Origin: Nocardiopsis ganjiahuensis DSM 45031
GTDB taxonomy: Bacteria; Actinomycetota; Actinomycetes; Streptosporangiales; Streptosporangiaceae
Assembly: GCF_000341085.1 (NCBI RefSeq)
Contig: NZ_ANBA01000009.1
Location: 310,001 to 374,000, forward strand
DNA: 64,000 nucleotides
Reading direction: 5' to 3'
The notes below the pieces were generated by a model, which saw nothing but the letters and a program-made list of their open reading frames with translations, had not been told where the DNA came from and made no database searches. The position numbers and the translations under genes were made by a program. Each line of letters begins with the position of its first letter. Within the stretch, counting starts at the first letter, position 1. Positions 17,980 to 26,767 of this stretch are shown piece by piece.

Positions 17980-19830
17980 TCAGGCTGCGACGGAGATCTC
18001 CGGATCCGGGCCGCCGACCGGTTCGCCCTCCTTCTCGAAGCGCGACGGGAACGGGAAGCGGCGCTCCAGGAAGTCGCGGACCATGCGGCTCACCGCCTCC
18101 TGGCGCTCCGGCGGGGTGTCGAAGTCGTTCAGGCAGAGGAAGTCGTAGTCCCCCTCCGCCCCCGCGGCCAGTGCGGCGAGCCGGTCGGCCGCGGTGTCGG
18201 TGCCGATGTCCACGTACCTGGTCCGGTACTCACCGCGCACCCCGTAGCCGCTGAGCAGGGCGTAGTACTGGTGCAGCGTGGTGGCCATGGCGATGTCGTC
18301 CGGGTGCCGGAACCGGGAGGCGGCGGTGCGCTCCACGTCCTCGCGGTACCGCTCCTCCAGTTCCCGGTGCACCTCGCGGATCTGCGGGAAGGGGGCGTGC
18401 CGGACCTTGTGGGTGATGGTCGCGCCGAAGGAGTCCAGGAAGAGCTCGCGGGCGTTCTTCCCGGCCCAGTTGGGCGCTACCTCCTCCGGGATGGGCGGGC
18501 CCACGCCGATCTGGTGCGAGGAGAACGGCAGCAGCGCGATCCCGTTGGCGTGGAAGAAGTGTTCGGCGCCGACCGGACCGGCGAAGAACACGTCGTCGTT
18601 CAGGTAGAGGTAGCGCTCGGAGAGGCCCTCGATGTGGTGCAGCTGGGTCTCGATCGCCCGCGAGCTGAAGACCGGGAGCACGCCGGGGTCCGTGAAGATG
18701 TCGCGGTGGTCGACCACGGTGATGCCGGGCTCACCCGCGTCCAGCCAGTATGGGACCTGACTGTCGGTCACCACGTAGATGTTCCGGACGAACGGCGCGT
18801 ACATCTGGAGAGAGCGGAGCGAGTAGCGGAGTTCCTCGTGGTCGGTGTAACGGGAGGCGTTGGCGGCGTGCGAGGCCAGGTCCGAACGCTGCCCCCGGTA
18901 CCGGGCCCGTTTGTCGGCGTGCACCGGGTCGGAGCCGTCCACCCACGTGTAGACCACGTCGACGGGGAAGGCGACCTCCTCGGCCCGCCGGTGGGAGAAG
19001 GGCCGGTAGGTGGGCAGTTCGCGGTTCTGGACGGTGAGGGTGGCCGGGACGCGTTCGGTGGCGGGCAGGACGTCGGCGATCCGGTTGGGGCGCGGAGCGA
19101 GCAGCGCGTCGGCCATGGCGTCGGCGGGCACCTTGACCCTGAGCCTCTCCAGGGCGTCAGTGGCGCGGGCGCTCTTCAGCACGGAGCTCCCGTCCCGCCA
19201 GAACTCCACGTCGCAGCCGTACTCGAACCCGGCGAACAGGTCACCCCGCGGGGAGAGCAGCTGTTCGGCGAAGCGGATGGTCAGCCCCGACTTGACGGCG
19301 TCGCTCAGGGCTCCGTCGGCGTACGCGCAGTAGTCGGTCACCCTGCCCTGCGGTCCGGGTCTGGCCGCGTAGACGGCGCTGTCCGCGTGGAGTTCGCGCA
19401 TGGCGGTCAGGAAGGCCTTCTTGTCGGAGCGGTGCACGCCCACGACGTACCGCAGCGGGGAGCGGCCCGGGACCATGAAGTGGTCGATACCGGCGCCGCG
19501 CAGCGCCTCGGTGACCAGGTCCAGGTTGCGGGCGGAGGCCTCCGCGGCGGTGAAGCGCTCCACGACCCGGCCCAGCAGCCGGATCCCCTCGGACCGGCCG
19601 GTGCCCTGCCCCGTGTCCTGCGCGGTCGCGGTCCCGTCCCGCGGCGGGGTGAAGGCACGCAGCCGGGGGTCCCCGGCCAGGAGTGCGGCCCTGCGCGCGG
19701 CGATCCTGGCCAGACGGCGCTCCTCGGCGTCCCGGGCCGCGGCGGCCCGGCGCTCCTCCTCCCGTCGGGCTCGGGTGGAGGGCGGGAGCAGGCGTTCAGC
19801 GATGCGCTTGGCGCGTGCTGTCATGGACAT
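17980..19830 (-). CDS. Stealth-family glycan phosphotransferase
   Basis: Protein of 616 residues with all four Stealth conserved regions: CR1 'DVVYTWVDGSDPVHADKRARY', CR2 'SRYTDHEELRYSLRSLQMYAP' through 'IYVVTDSQVPYWLD', CR3 'RYLYLNDDVFFAGPV' and CR4 'LCLNDFDTP'. Stealth enzymes transfer sugar-1-phosphates to cell-surface glycans. The first about 100 residues are an Arg/Ala-rich coiled region. ATG at 19830 is chosen because GGAAAGG precedes it at proper distance; another ATG follows two codons later. A methyltransferase gene lies upstream on the same strand, perhaps acting on the same glycan. Confidence 0.87.
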   Translation of the reverse strand: MSMTARAKRIAERLLPPSTRARREEERRAAAARDAEERRLARIAARRAALLAGDPRLRAFTPPRDGTATAQDTGQGTGRSEGIRLLGRVVERFTAAEASARNLDLVTEALRGAGIDHFMVPGRSPLRYVVGVHRSDKKAFLTAMRELHADSAVYAARPGPQGRVTDYCAYADGALSDAVKSGLTIRFAEQLLSPRGDLFAGFEYGCDVEFWRDGSSVLKSARATDALERLRVKVPADAMADALLAPRPNRIADVLPATERVPATLTVQNRELPTYRPFSHRRAEEVAFPVDVVYTWVDGSDPVHADKRARYRGQRSDLASHAANASRYTDHEELRYSLRSLQMYAPFVRNIYVVTDSQVPYWLDAGEPGITVVDHRDIFTDPGVLPVFSSRAIETQLHHIEGLSERYLYLNDDVFFAGPVGAEHFFHANGIALLPFSSHQIGVGPPIPEEVAPNWAGKNARELFLDSFGATITHKVRHAPFPQIREVHRELEERYREDVERTAASRFRHPDDIAMATTLHQYYALLSGYGVRGEYRTRYVDIGTDTAADRLAALAAGAEGDYDFLCLNDFDTPPERQEAVSRMVRDFLERRFPFPSRFEKEGEPVGGPDPEISVAA

Positions 19831-20293
19831 GGACAGCCTTTCCGTGAGGGCGCGCGTCGGCCTCGGGCCGGTGCCGCCCCGAAGTCGTGACAGGGGGATG
19901 GGTGGCGGAACCACACCACTCCGACCCGCGAGTCACACGCCGGGATGACACGCTCCCGCACGAGAGTCCGAACAAAGATCCATTCGCGACCGAACCGCGA
20001 CCGAACCGACCGGGTCGGTGACACGATGCGCTCGATCCCTGTTCAGAGGGTAGCGACCGTCATCGGTCCCGTTCCTCGAACGCGGCGGGCACGCCGACTG
20101 TTCCCGCTCCGGCCGCCCATTCCGGACACCCTCTGTTCACTTTCCGTCTCGTCGGGCCGCTCCCCGCTCGGATTCACTTCCCGCGGTGGCTCACTTCCCC
20201 GTCTCGCGCGCCCGTGCCCATGCCTCGTACGCCCTCACTTCACGCGCCCGGGCCGTACCCGTTCGGCACCGTGCACGCGCTCCGCCGTCTCCT
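19831..20293. other. 463-base gene-free stretch upstream of the Stealth gene
   Basis: Contains a tandem copy of GCGACCGAACC (19986-19996 and 19997-20007) followed by an imperfect CCGACC/GGTCGG hairpin. It is less GC-rich around 19950-20060 and probably holds the Stealth promoter. The small ORFs crossing it have no recognisable protein content. Confidence 0.5.
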
Positions 20294-21079
20294 CTACTCC
20301 GGCGCGGTGACCCGGATCTTCGACTGGCCGTGGGGGCGCTCCTCCCAGTCCTCCATGAAGCGCGCCCGCAGACCGTGCTTCTCCGCGAGGGCGACGAGAG
20401 TGTCGGTCCGGTAGTAGAAGTCCTCCCGCAGCACGTGGTGCTCGGCTCCCTCCGTGCGGTCGAAGGTGAAGTCGAAGAACCCGCCCGGGGCGAGCACCCT
20501 GCCCACGTGGGCGAGGCACTCGTCGATCACCTCCAGGGGCGAGTGCGAGAAGACGCTGTGCGCGTGGACCACGTCGAAGGCGTCCTCGGGGAGGAAGTCG
20601 AAGGTCAGGTCCTGGGTGAGGGTCAGGTGCGGCAGCTTGTCCTGGAGTCCGCGTTCGGCGAGGACCTTCTTTCCCGCGACCAGGATGTCCGGGGAGATGT
20701 CGATGCCGTAGTAGCCGCCCGCGTCCAGGTACTCGATGAACCGCCACCCCGCCCGCAGGTTCCCGCAGCCGATGTCGAGCATCCGGTGGGTCGGCTTCAG
20801 GCCGTGTTCGACGAGGTAGTCGAACTGCATCTCGCCGAGCGCGAGCCAGCGCTCCTCGTTTCTGCTGCCGACCGCCGCCTTGGGGTCGCGGGCGGCGTCG
20901 GAGGCCATCACCGCGCGGTAGTAGGAGACGTGGTCGCGGTGGGTCAGGCGTAGGCGCAGGTCGCGTGCGGACCGGAGCACATAGGGCCCGATCCGTCCGG
21001 GGTGGCGCAACGCGTATCGGATCCGGTGTGCCAGTGAGGAGCGGTTCGCGTGGAGGGGATCGATGGTCTGCTTCGGCAT
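20294..21079 (-). CDS. class I SAM-dependent methyltransferase
   Basis: Cytosolic methyltransferase of 261 residues. SAM motif I is 'HRMLDIGCGNLRAGWRFI' (about 105-122), with 'GGYYGIDISPDIL' as motif II and 'DAFDVVHAHSVFSHSP' as the post-II/III region. The basic N-terminal 40 residues contain 'HPGRIGPYVLRSARDLRLRL'. The substrate is unknown; the neighbouring Stealth enzyme makes a surface-glycan role reasonable. ATG at 21079; a GGAAGAG sits further upstream than ideal, so the start is less certain. Confidence 0.8.
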   Translation of the reverse strand: MPKQTIDPLHANRSSLAHRIRYALRHPGRIGPYVLRSARDLRLRLTHRDHVSYYRAVMASDAARDPKAAVGSRNEERWLALGEMQFDYLVEHGLKPTHRMLDIGCGNLRAGWRFIEYLDAGGYYGIDISPDILVAGKKVLAERGLQDKLPHLTLTQDLTFDFLPEDAFDVVHAHSVFSHSPLEVIDECLAHVGRVLAPGGFFDFTFDRTEGAEHHVLREDFYYRTDTLVALAEKHGLRARFMEDWEERPHGQSKIRVTAPE

Positions 21080-21385
21080 CGGTTGCCCGTGCTCTTCCGT
21101 CAGTAGGCCGTCACTCTGGGGGTGGCATCCCATCACGGGCGGGCCGGTTCGCCAAGGGGGGCGCGCCCACCGGGAGGGGCCACTTCCGGTCAGCTCGTCC
21201 GCTTTCAGCCCTACCGGAGGCAAAGCGAAGGCAGCGCGACGGCCGCACCGTCCCCGCCACCGGTGAAATCACCGCAAACATGCGGCAAGCATCCCTGTTT
21301 TCGACGGTGCGCACCCCTTGGGGTGTTTCGCTGTTTCCAGGGTCCGTGTTTCCAGGGCCCCACGAGAGCGGAGATGGAGGGCGCC
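21080..21385. other. 306-base divergent intergenic region
   Basis: Lies between the methyltransferase (minus) and the exported-protein gene (plus). It holds a direct repeat of TGTTTCCAGGG (21332-21342 and 21347-21357) about 30-50 bases upstream of the plus-strand start, which could be a regulator site. No gene is visible. Confidence 0.45.
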
Positions 21386-21997
21386 ATGGCGGAGGAGAGC
21401 GCGCAACTACGTCATGCCAGATCGCGTGGGCCGCGGAGCAACTGGGTCCCGTTGGGGATCGCCGCGGCGGTGGTCGCGGTTCTGACCGGCGGCTGGACAC
21501 TGCTGAACGCGGGCCTGCCCCGGACCGAGGATCTGGCCGCGGGGCAGAGCATCACGCTCGGTTCCGGCCAGGGCTACGAGGCGTCGATGTCCTTCGACGA
21601 CGGCTGGGAACTCAACACGGGCTCCAGCACCCAGGGCGCGCGGTACGTCTTCAGCAAGGGTCCGGTGAACCTCCGGGTGAGCGTGGTGACTCCGCCCGTG
21701 AGGGCCACCGCGACAGAGCTCTGGGAGGGGATGCGCGACATCGTCCGGGTGGGCGACGCCACGGCGGCCCTCGGCGAACCGGAGCCGATCACCTCGGAGG
21801 CCGGCGCCGAGGGCCTCACCGGTGACCTCCACCTCCGGCAGAACATCGGTACCGCGGCGGTCTTCCTCTCTCCCGGGGGCGATTTCGCAGTGGAGACCCA
21901 GGCCTTCAGTTCCGACGCCACCCCGACCGAGGTCGCCGACGCGGAGAAGCTGGTCCGGACGATCCGCTTCAGCCGGTCCTCAGGAGGCACCCCATGA
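21386..21997 (+). CDS. membrane-anchored extracytoplasmic protein of unknown function
   Basis: Protein of 203 residues that I do not recognise. After a short basic N-terminus ('RHARSRGPRSNW') comes one hydrophobic segment, 'VPLGIAAAVVAVLTGGW' (about 22-38), then a beta-rich domain likely outside the membrane ('GQSITLGSGQGYEASMSF', 'RVSVVTPPVRATATELWEGM'). Start ATG at 21386 follows GGAGGGC; an in-frame ATG at 21374 is possible. It overlaps the PrsW-type protease gene by four bases (ATGA), so the two are translationally coupled and may be substrate and protease or partners. Confidence 0.72.
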   Translation: MAEESAQLRHARSRGPRSNWVPLGIAAAVVAVLTGGWTLLNAGLPRTEDLAAGQSITLGSGQGYEASMSFDDGWELNTGSSTQGARYVFSKGPVNLRVSVVTPPVRATATELWEGMRDIVRVGDATAALGEPEPITSEAGAEGLTGDLHLRQNIGTAAVFLSPGGDFAVETQAFSSDATPTEVADAEKLVRTIRFSRSSGGTP

Positions 21998-23211
21998 GCC
22001 ACGCACGCCCCGAACCGGACGTCCCGCCCACGGCGAGCGGTCAGATCCCCACACCCAGGGAAGACGGTCAGGGCCGCCAAGGCCCCGGGGAGCGCGAGGC
22101 CCCCGGAGCGACCGGACAGGACAGCGAGGGCACCGAGCTCCCGCCCTCAGCACAGCCGCAGCCGGGGCCGGAACCGGAGCCGGGACCACCGCGCACCCAG
22201 CCCCTGCCCAGCCTGGTCGCGGCGGTGGTCTTCGGTGTGCTCTGCCTGGGCGGCCTCGGCTACACGCTGCTGAACTTCACCGGGGCGATCCGGGTCTTCA
22301 CCGCGGAGGCGGTGGCCTCCGTACTGATGCTCGCCGTGGTGGGTGTGATCGGGTTCTGGATCCTGCGGCGGATCCGCCCGGTCCGGCCGCCGAACCTCGC
22401 GTTCTCGCTCCTGGCCCTGGTCTGGGGCATGACTGGGGCGGTCGGTCTGGCCCTGTACGCCAACACCCAGCTGGGGTCCGCGTGGTCCAGGGCGGGCGGC
22501 CTGGAGTTCGGTTCGCTCTGGGGTGCGGCGCTGACCGCCCCGATCAACGAGGAACTGCTCAAGGTCACCGGGGTCGTGCTGATCGCGGTCATCGCGCCGC
22601 GCGCGGTGCGCGGGCCGGTCGACGGGTTCGTCGCGGGCTCCCTGGTGGGGTTGGGCTTCCAGCTGGTGGAGGACCTCACCTACGCGCTCAACATGATCTC
22701 GATGCAGGGTGCCACCGCGGGGATGGTCTCGGTGGTCCAGTCGTTCTTCGCCCGGGTCGTGCTCACCGGTCTGGGCTCGCACTGGGCGATGTCGGCCGTG
22801 GCCGGTACCGCGATCGGCTTGCTGGCCGCCACGGCCTGGCGCCCCGGCACGCGCCGTGCGGTCGGAGCCCTGCTCCTGCTGCTGTTGGCGATGGGCCTGC
22901 ACTGGCTCTTCGACGCTCCGCTGCTGCAGAGCCTGCTCGGGATCCTCGTCAAGGTCCTGGCGGTGTTCGTGTCCGCCCTGGCCGTGTACCTCGCGGTACG
23001 GCACGCCTACCGCGGACGGGTCCGCCGCGCCCTGGCCGAGGAGGGCGAGGAGTTGGGCATCCGCCGTTCGTCGGCGGTGGCACTGGCCAGCCGGCACGGC
23101 CGCCGCGGGGAGCTGAGCCGTGTGGCCCACCCGGAGCGGCCCGCCGTCCGCGCCCGTCAGGAGCAGATGGTGGCGGCGGCCGAGGAGCGCGCGTCGGAGT
23201 ACCGCGGCTGA
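21994..23211 (+). CDS. PrsW-family intramembrane metalloprotease
   Basis: Protein of 405 residues. A Pro/Glu-rich cytosolic N-terminus (1-70) is followed by about eight or nine membrane helices. PrsW landmarks are present: 'APINEELLKVTG' with the Glu-Glu-x-x-Lys motif, 'LGFQLVEDLTYALN' and 'GSHWAMSAVAG', then 'GLHWLFDAPLLQ'. In Bacillus PrsW cleaves an anti-sigma factor at site 1; here the substrate is unknown and the adjacent single-pass protein encoded just upstream is the obvious candidate. The C-terminal 70 residues are basic and cytosolic. Confidence 0.85.
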   Translation: MSHARPEPDVPPTASGQIPTPREDGQGRQGPGEREAPGATGQDSEGTELPPSAQPQPGPEPEPGPPRTQPLPSLVAAVVFGVLCLGGLGYTLLNFTGAIRVFTAEAVASVLMLAVVGVIGFWILRRIRPVRPPNLAFSLLALVWGMTGAVGLALYANTQLGSAWSRAGGLEFGSLWGAALTAPINEELLKVTGVVLIAVIAPRAVRGPVDGFVAGSLVGLGFQLVEDLTYALNMISMQGATAGMVSVVQSFFARVVLTGLGSHWAMSAVAGTAIGLLAATAWRPGTRRAVGALLLLLLAMGLHWLFDAPLLQSLLGILVKVLAVFVSALAVYLAVRHAYRGRVRRALAEEGEELGIRRSSAVALASRHGRRGELSRVAHPERPAVRARQEQMVAAAEERASEYRG

Positions 23212-23610
23212 CCGGGGCCCGGACGCCGGCTCACCGCGAGCGCGCCCTCTTTCACCGCGCACACCGCCGAGGAGCCCCCGGAGCCGCAGAGGCCGACCGG
23301 GGGCTCCGCCACGTCCGGGGGGTTTCGCTCGGCCCGGATCGTCGACCTGGGCAATCGAGGCCAGGGCACCCATCATTGCCGCGTCGCGGCCCTGGACGAG
23401 TCGGTCGTCGGTGTGGCAGGCGGTCACCCCGAGGGATGCGGAGAAGCCTGTCGGGCAGGACCGGGACGGGCGTATCGGGCCGGGCCGGGGGCTCGAAGGG
23501 AGGGTGGGCGGCGCAGTGGCCCGACCGGGTGAGGTTCGGCGATTCCCTCCCTGGGGCCGGAAGCCCCCTCGTAACCTGGAGTCCGCGGCTCCCCAGGGAA
23601 GGACAACGCG
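23212..23610. other. 399-base gene-free stretch
   Basis: Lies between the PrsW-type gene and the XRE regulator. Short ORFs on both strands lack ribosome binding sites and recognisable content. The 3' part presumably carries the promoter of the XRE gene. No hairpin or repeat stands out. Confidence 0.5.
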
Positions 23611-24852
23611 ATGCCCGTGGACGGCACCCCGGACCCGCACGAGGTCGAGGTCCCCTTCGGCACCCGCCTCAAGCTGAACCGCACCAGACGCGGTCTGACC
23701 CGGGAGGTGCTGGGCGGTCTGGTCGGCCGTTCGGCGTCGTGGGTCAAGGCCGTGGAGACCGGCCGCCTGGGCACCCCCAAACTCCCGATCCTGCTCCGCC
23801 TGGTGGAGGCCCTGCGCATCCGTGACCTCGCCGAACTCACCGGTGAGCAGTCCGTGCCCGTGGAACTGTTCACCGGCCCGGGACACACCCTGCTGCCGAG
23901 GGTGCGTGAGGCGGTCAACGCCCTGCCCCTGGGCGACGACCGGCCCGCTCCCCCGCTGGAACAGCTGCGTGCCCGGCTGGCCGGGGCCTGGCGGGCACGG
24001 CACTCGGCCCCCAACCACCGGGAGGTGGTGGGACGGCTGCTCCCCGGGTTGTTCGGGGACGCGCAGCGTGCGGTGCACCAGGCCCACAGCCCGGCCGACC
24101 GGGCCGCGGCGCGGTCGGTGCTGTCGGAGGTGTGTTCGCTGGCGCAGTTCTTCATCGCCTACCAACCCGCGCAGAGTCTGCTGTGGCGGGTCGCCGAACG
24201 CGGCATGGTCGCCGCCCAGGAGGCCGACGACCCGCACGCCCTGGGGGTGGCGGCCTGGCTGCTGGCGCAGGCGCACCGGGACGCCGGTGACTGGGAGGCC
24301 GCCGACACGGTCACCGAGGACGCCGGCAGGCACCTCGTCCGGTATCTGCCGGACGGGAACCGGGACGTCCTGGCGGTGTGGGGCGCACTCCGGTTCGAGG
24401 CGGGGTACACGGCGGCGCGGCGCGGGGAGGCGGGTTCGGCGTGGCGCCACTGGGACACCGCGCGCAGGGCGGCCGAACGGCTGCCCGCCTCCTACTACCA
24501 TCCGGTGACCTCGTTCTCCCGGCCGGTGATGGGCGCGCACGCGGTGACCGTGGCGGTGGAGCTGCGCAACGGCAACGAGGCGGTACGCCAGGCCGAGCGG
24601 GCCCCGGCGGAGGCGATCCCCTCACGGCCGCGCCGGGCCCGGTACCGGATCGAGCAGGCCCGCGCCCACCATCTGGCGGGCCTGCGGGACGAGGCGCTGC
24701 GCGTGTTGGAGGCGGCGCACGAGGCGGCTCCGGAGACGGTCCGGTACAACGGTTTCGCCCGCCGGATGGTGCTGGAGGAACTGGAGTCACGTGAGGCCCG
24801 TCGGCGTGACCGTGCGGGCGGGCTCGCCGCACGGATCGGGTTGCTGTCCTGA
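23611..24852 (+). CDS. XRE-family regulator with TPR-like C-terminus
   Basis: Protein of 413 residues. The N-terminal helix-turn-helix is about residues 10-65 ('FGTRLKLNRTRRGLTREVL', 'GRSASWVKAVETGRLG'). The remaining about 340 residues are alpha-helical repeats resembling the TPR-like region of large actinobacterial XRE regulators ('AAWLLAQAHRDAGDWEAAD', 'RYRIEQARAHHLAGLRDEAL'), usually a ligand- or peptide-sensing part. ATG at 23611 after GGGAAGGAC. A small gene of unknown function follows and may be its partner. Confidence 0.83.
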   Translation: MPVDGTPDPHEVEVPFGTRLKLNRTRRGLTREVLGGLVGRSASWVKAVETGRLGTPKLPILLRLVEALRIRDLAELTGEQSVPVELFTGPGHTLLPRVREAVNALPLGDDRPAPPLEQLRARLAGAWRARHSAPNHREVVGRLLPGLFGDAQRAVHQAHSPADRAAARSVLSEVCSLAQFFIAYQPAQSLLWRVAERGMVAAQEADDPHALGVAAWLLAQAHRDAGDWEAADTVTEDAGRHLVRYLPDGNRDVLAVWGALRFEAGYTAARRGEAGSAWRHWDTARRAAERLPASYYHPVTSFSRPVMGAHAVTVAVELRNGNEAVRQAERAPAEAIPSRPRRARYRIEQARAHHLAGLRDEALRVLEAAHEAAPETVRYNGFARRMVLEELESREARRRDRAGGLAARIGLLS

Positions 24853-25002
24853 CCGGAGCGGGAATCAACCCCACGGGAACCGAGGACACAGGGGGCACAT
24901 TCTGTACCCCTCGAATCAGCATCACCACATAGGGTTACTCACCATCAGAGCCCCGGGGGTCATGGGGGTGCCCGGGGCACGTTCGAGAGTTCGGGGGGCG
25001 CC

Positions 25003-25440
25003 GTGAGCGACGCCGCCACCATCGAGGCCAAGGACCGGTCGACCCTGGAGGCATGGGCGCGGGCCATGGACGCGACGGTCGTCCAGGTGGCCGAGAACTG
25101 GTGGTCGATCACCTACGAGGCCGAGGCCGGCCTGCCCGACGGCAGTAAGGTGCGCTGCCGCTACCGGTACGTGATCCCGCGCCAGGCCGCCCTGCGGCGC
25201 TGGCGGCGCACGTACGTGGTCGGCCTGGTCCACGACAGCGGCCGCGCACAGTGCCACCACGTGCGGCAGGTGATCCCGGTCGGCGACACCGACGCCGAGG
25301 AGCGGCACCGGGCCGAACTCATCGCCTCGGCGCTGGTCGCCACCGAACGCAAGGGCACCTGCGGGGCGAGCGTCACCAACCTGGAGGTCTACGTGGTGGA
25401 GCGGGCCACCCTGTGGAAACCCCGCGTGGCCAGGTACTGA
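25003..25440 (+). CDS. hypothetical protein
   Basis: Soluble protein of 145 residues, not recognised. It is rich in Arg and beta-strand-like stretches ('NWWSITYEAEAGLPDG', 'CRYRYVIPRQAALRRWRR') and has paired Cys/His ('RAQCHHVRQV', later 'KGTCGASVTN') but no clear metal motif. GTG start at 25003 after a G-rich stretch. It follows the XRE regulator by 150 bases on the same strand; such small proteins near XRE regulators are frequent in actinomycetes, without known role. Confidence 0.6.
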   Translation: MSDAATIEAKDRSTLEAWARAMDATVVQVAENWWSITYEAEAGLPDGSKVRCRYRYVIPRQAALRRWRRTYVVGLVHDSGRAQCHHVRQVIPVGDTDAEERHRAELIASALVATERKGTCGASVTNLEVYVVERATLWKPRVARY

Positions 25441-25549
25441 GGGCGCCGGAGAGCGGGACCGGGCCGAGGCCCCCGGCCCGGGATCCGACCGGAGCCGTTG
25501 CCGGACCGGGGCCGGACCGGCACTCACCCGTCCGGGCTCCGCAGCCGGG

Positions 25550-26068
25550 TCAGAGCTCGAAGACGAGGCAGGTGGAGGAGGCGGTGGCGACGACCTTGTC
25601 GGCGGCGTCGCGGATCTCGCCCTCGGCGAAGGCGACGCGGCGGCCGGGCTTGGTGACCCAGCCCCGGGCGAACAACGGGGTGCCCGCGAAGACGGGCCGC
25701 AGGTAGTTGACCTTGATCTCCACCGACGTGTACCCCACCCCGGCGGGCAGGGTGGTCTGGACGGCGCAGCCCACGGCGGAGTCGAGCACGGTGCACATCA
25801 GGCCTCCGTGCACGGCCCCCATCGGGTTGCACGCGGACTCGTCCGGGGTGCCCTCGAAGCGCACCTCGCCCTGGCTGGCCGCGGTGAGCCGGAAGCCCAT
25901 CAGGGCGCCGATCGGGGCGCCGGGGAGTTCGCCCCGGAGCCCGGCCTCCATGTGTTCGAGCCCGGTGAGGCCCTCCCGGCCGTCCACCGTGAGCTTGGGG
26001 TCGTGCCAGGTGACCGTCTTGCTGCGGGGTTCGCCCCATGACTCAGGGGTCTGTGTGTTCTGCTCCAT
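25550..26068 (-). CDS. PaaI-family hotdog thioesterase
   Basis: Hotdog-fold acyl-CoA thioesterase of 172 residues. Family signature 'NPMGAVHGGLMCTVLDSAVGCAVQTTLPAG' (about 88-117) contains the HGG and catalytic Asp region, followed by 'TSVEIKVNYLRPVFAGTPL'. It hydrolyses an acyl-CoA, likely aromatic or medium chain. Start ATG at 26068: TAGGGT ends seven bases upstream, so it may be leaderless; a GTG at 26077 is also in frame. It is divergent from an HxlR regulator across a palindromic operator, which suggests regulation by it. Confidence 0.87.
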   Translation of the reverse strand: MEQNTQTPESWGEPRSKTVTWHDPKLTVDGREGLTGLEHMEAGLRGELPGAPIGALMGFRLTAASQGEVRFEGTPDESACNPMGAVHGGLMCTVLDSAVGCAVQTTLPAGVGYTSVEIKVNYLRPVFAGTPLFARGWVTKPGRRVAFAEGEIRDAADKVVATASSTCLVFEL

Positions 26069-26089
26069 TCCGGGCACCCTATCTTGTGG

Positions 26090-26104
26090 GTTTGATTTTC
26101 AAAC
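26090..26104. promoter_or_regulatory. palindromic operator between thioesterase and HxlR genes
   Basis: GTTTGA-TTT-TCAAAC is a perfect 6-base inverted repeat around three bases, in an AT-rich pocket of the 77-base divergent promoter region. It is likely the HxlR binding site controlling both genes. Confidence 0.55.
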
Positions 26105-26145
26105 TATTGACCCGGCCCTTCGGAACCGCATGCCATCCTGTGGGC

Positions 26146-26640
26146 ATGCAGCGAACCGAGGACACACCGCCACGGCCACCGGCCGTCTCCGTCCCCGGCC
26201 GTCCCTGTTCCGCGGCGGCCGCCCTGCAGCTGGTCGGCGAGAAGTGGTCCCTGCTGGTGGTGCGCGAGCTTCTGTTCGGGGTCCGCAGGTTCGACGCCCT
26301 CGCCCGCAACACCGGCGCCCCCAGGGACCGCCTCACCGCACGGCTCCGCAGCCTGGAGGAGGCCGGGATCATCAGCCGCAGGGCCTACCAGGAGCGCCCG
26401 GCCCGGTACGAGTACCACCTCACCGAGGCCGGACAGGACCTCGCGCCGGTACTGTTCGCCCTGTTCAGCTGGGGTGACAAGTGGCTGTTCGACGAACCTC
26501 CCGCCGTCCTGGACCACCGGGGCCCGGACGGCCGCGAACACCGCATGCCCCTGGGCCACCCGCCCGTCTGCCCCACCTGCGAGGAACCGGTCAGCATGCA
26601 GGACGTCGTCCCCCGGCGCACCGGAGGCGACCCCGGCTGA
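26146..26640 (+). CDS. HxlR-family transcriptional regulator
   Basis: Winged-helix regulator of 164 residues. The HxlR core is residues about 18-115: 'ALQLVGEKWSLLVVRELLFG' and 'RFDALARNTGAPRDRLTARL' (recognition helix), then the wing 'RRAYQERPARYEYHLTEAG'. A C-terminal Cys-Pro-x-Cys (near 145-148) might bind metal or sense redox. ATG at 26146. It probably represses itself and the divergent thioesterase through the 26090-26104 palindrome. Confidence 0.87.
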   Translation: MQRTEDTPPRPPAVSVPGRPCSAAAALQLVGEKWSLLVVRELLFGVRRFDALARNTGAPRDRLTARLRSLEEAGIISRRAYQERPARYEYHLTEAGQDLAPVLFALFSWGDKWLFDEPPAVLDHRGPDGREHRMPLGHPPVCPTCEEPVSMQDVVPRRTGGDPG

Positions 26641-26767
26641 GCCGGTCGGGGGGCGTCCCCGCGCAGGGGTGCGGAGCGGGTCCGGCTCCGGGACCCGACC
26701 CCGTGCCAGGACCGGGACCGGTCGGAGACCGTTTCCCGGTGCCCTCCGGAGCCCCGGCCCTCGACGG

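Noticed and set aside
16777..19890. 1037-residue plus-strand reading frame
   Set aside because: Crosses the WGR gene in frame +1 and lies antisense to the Stealth gene, whose conserved regions are unmistakable.
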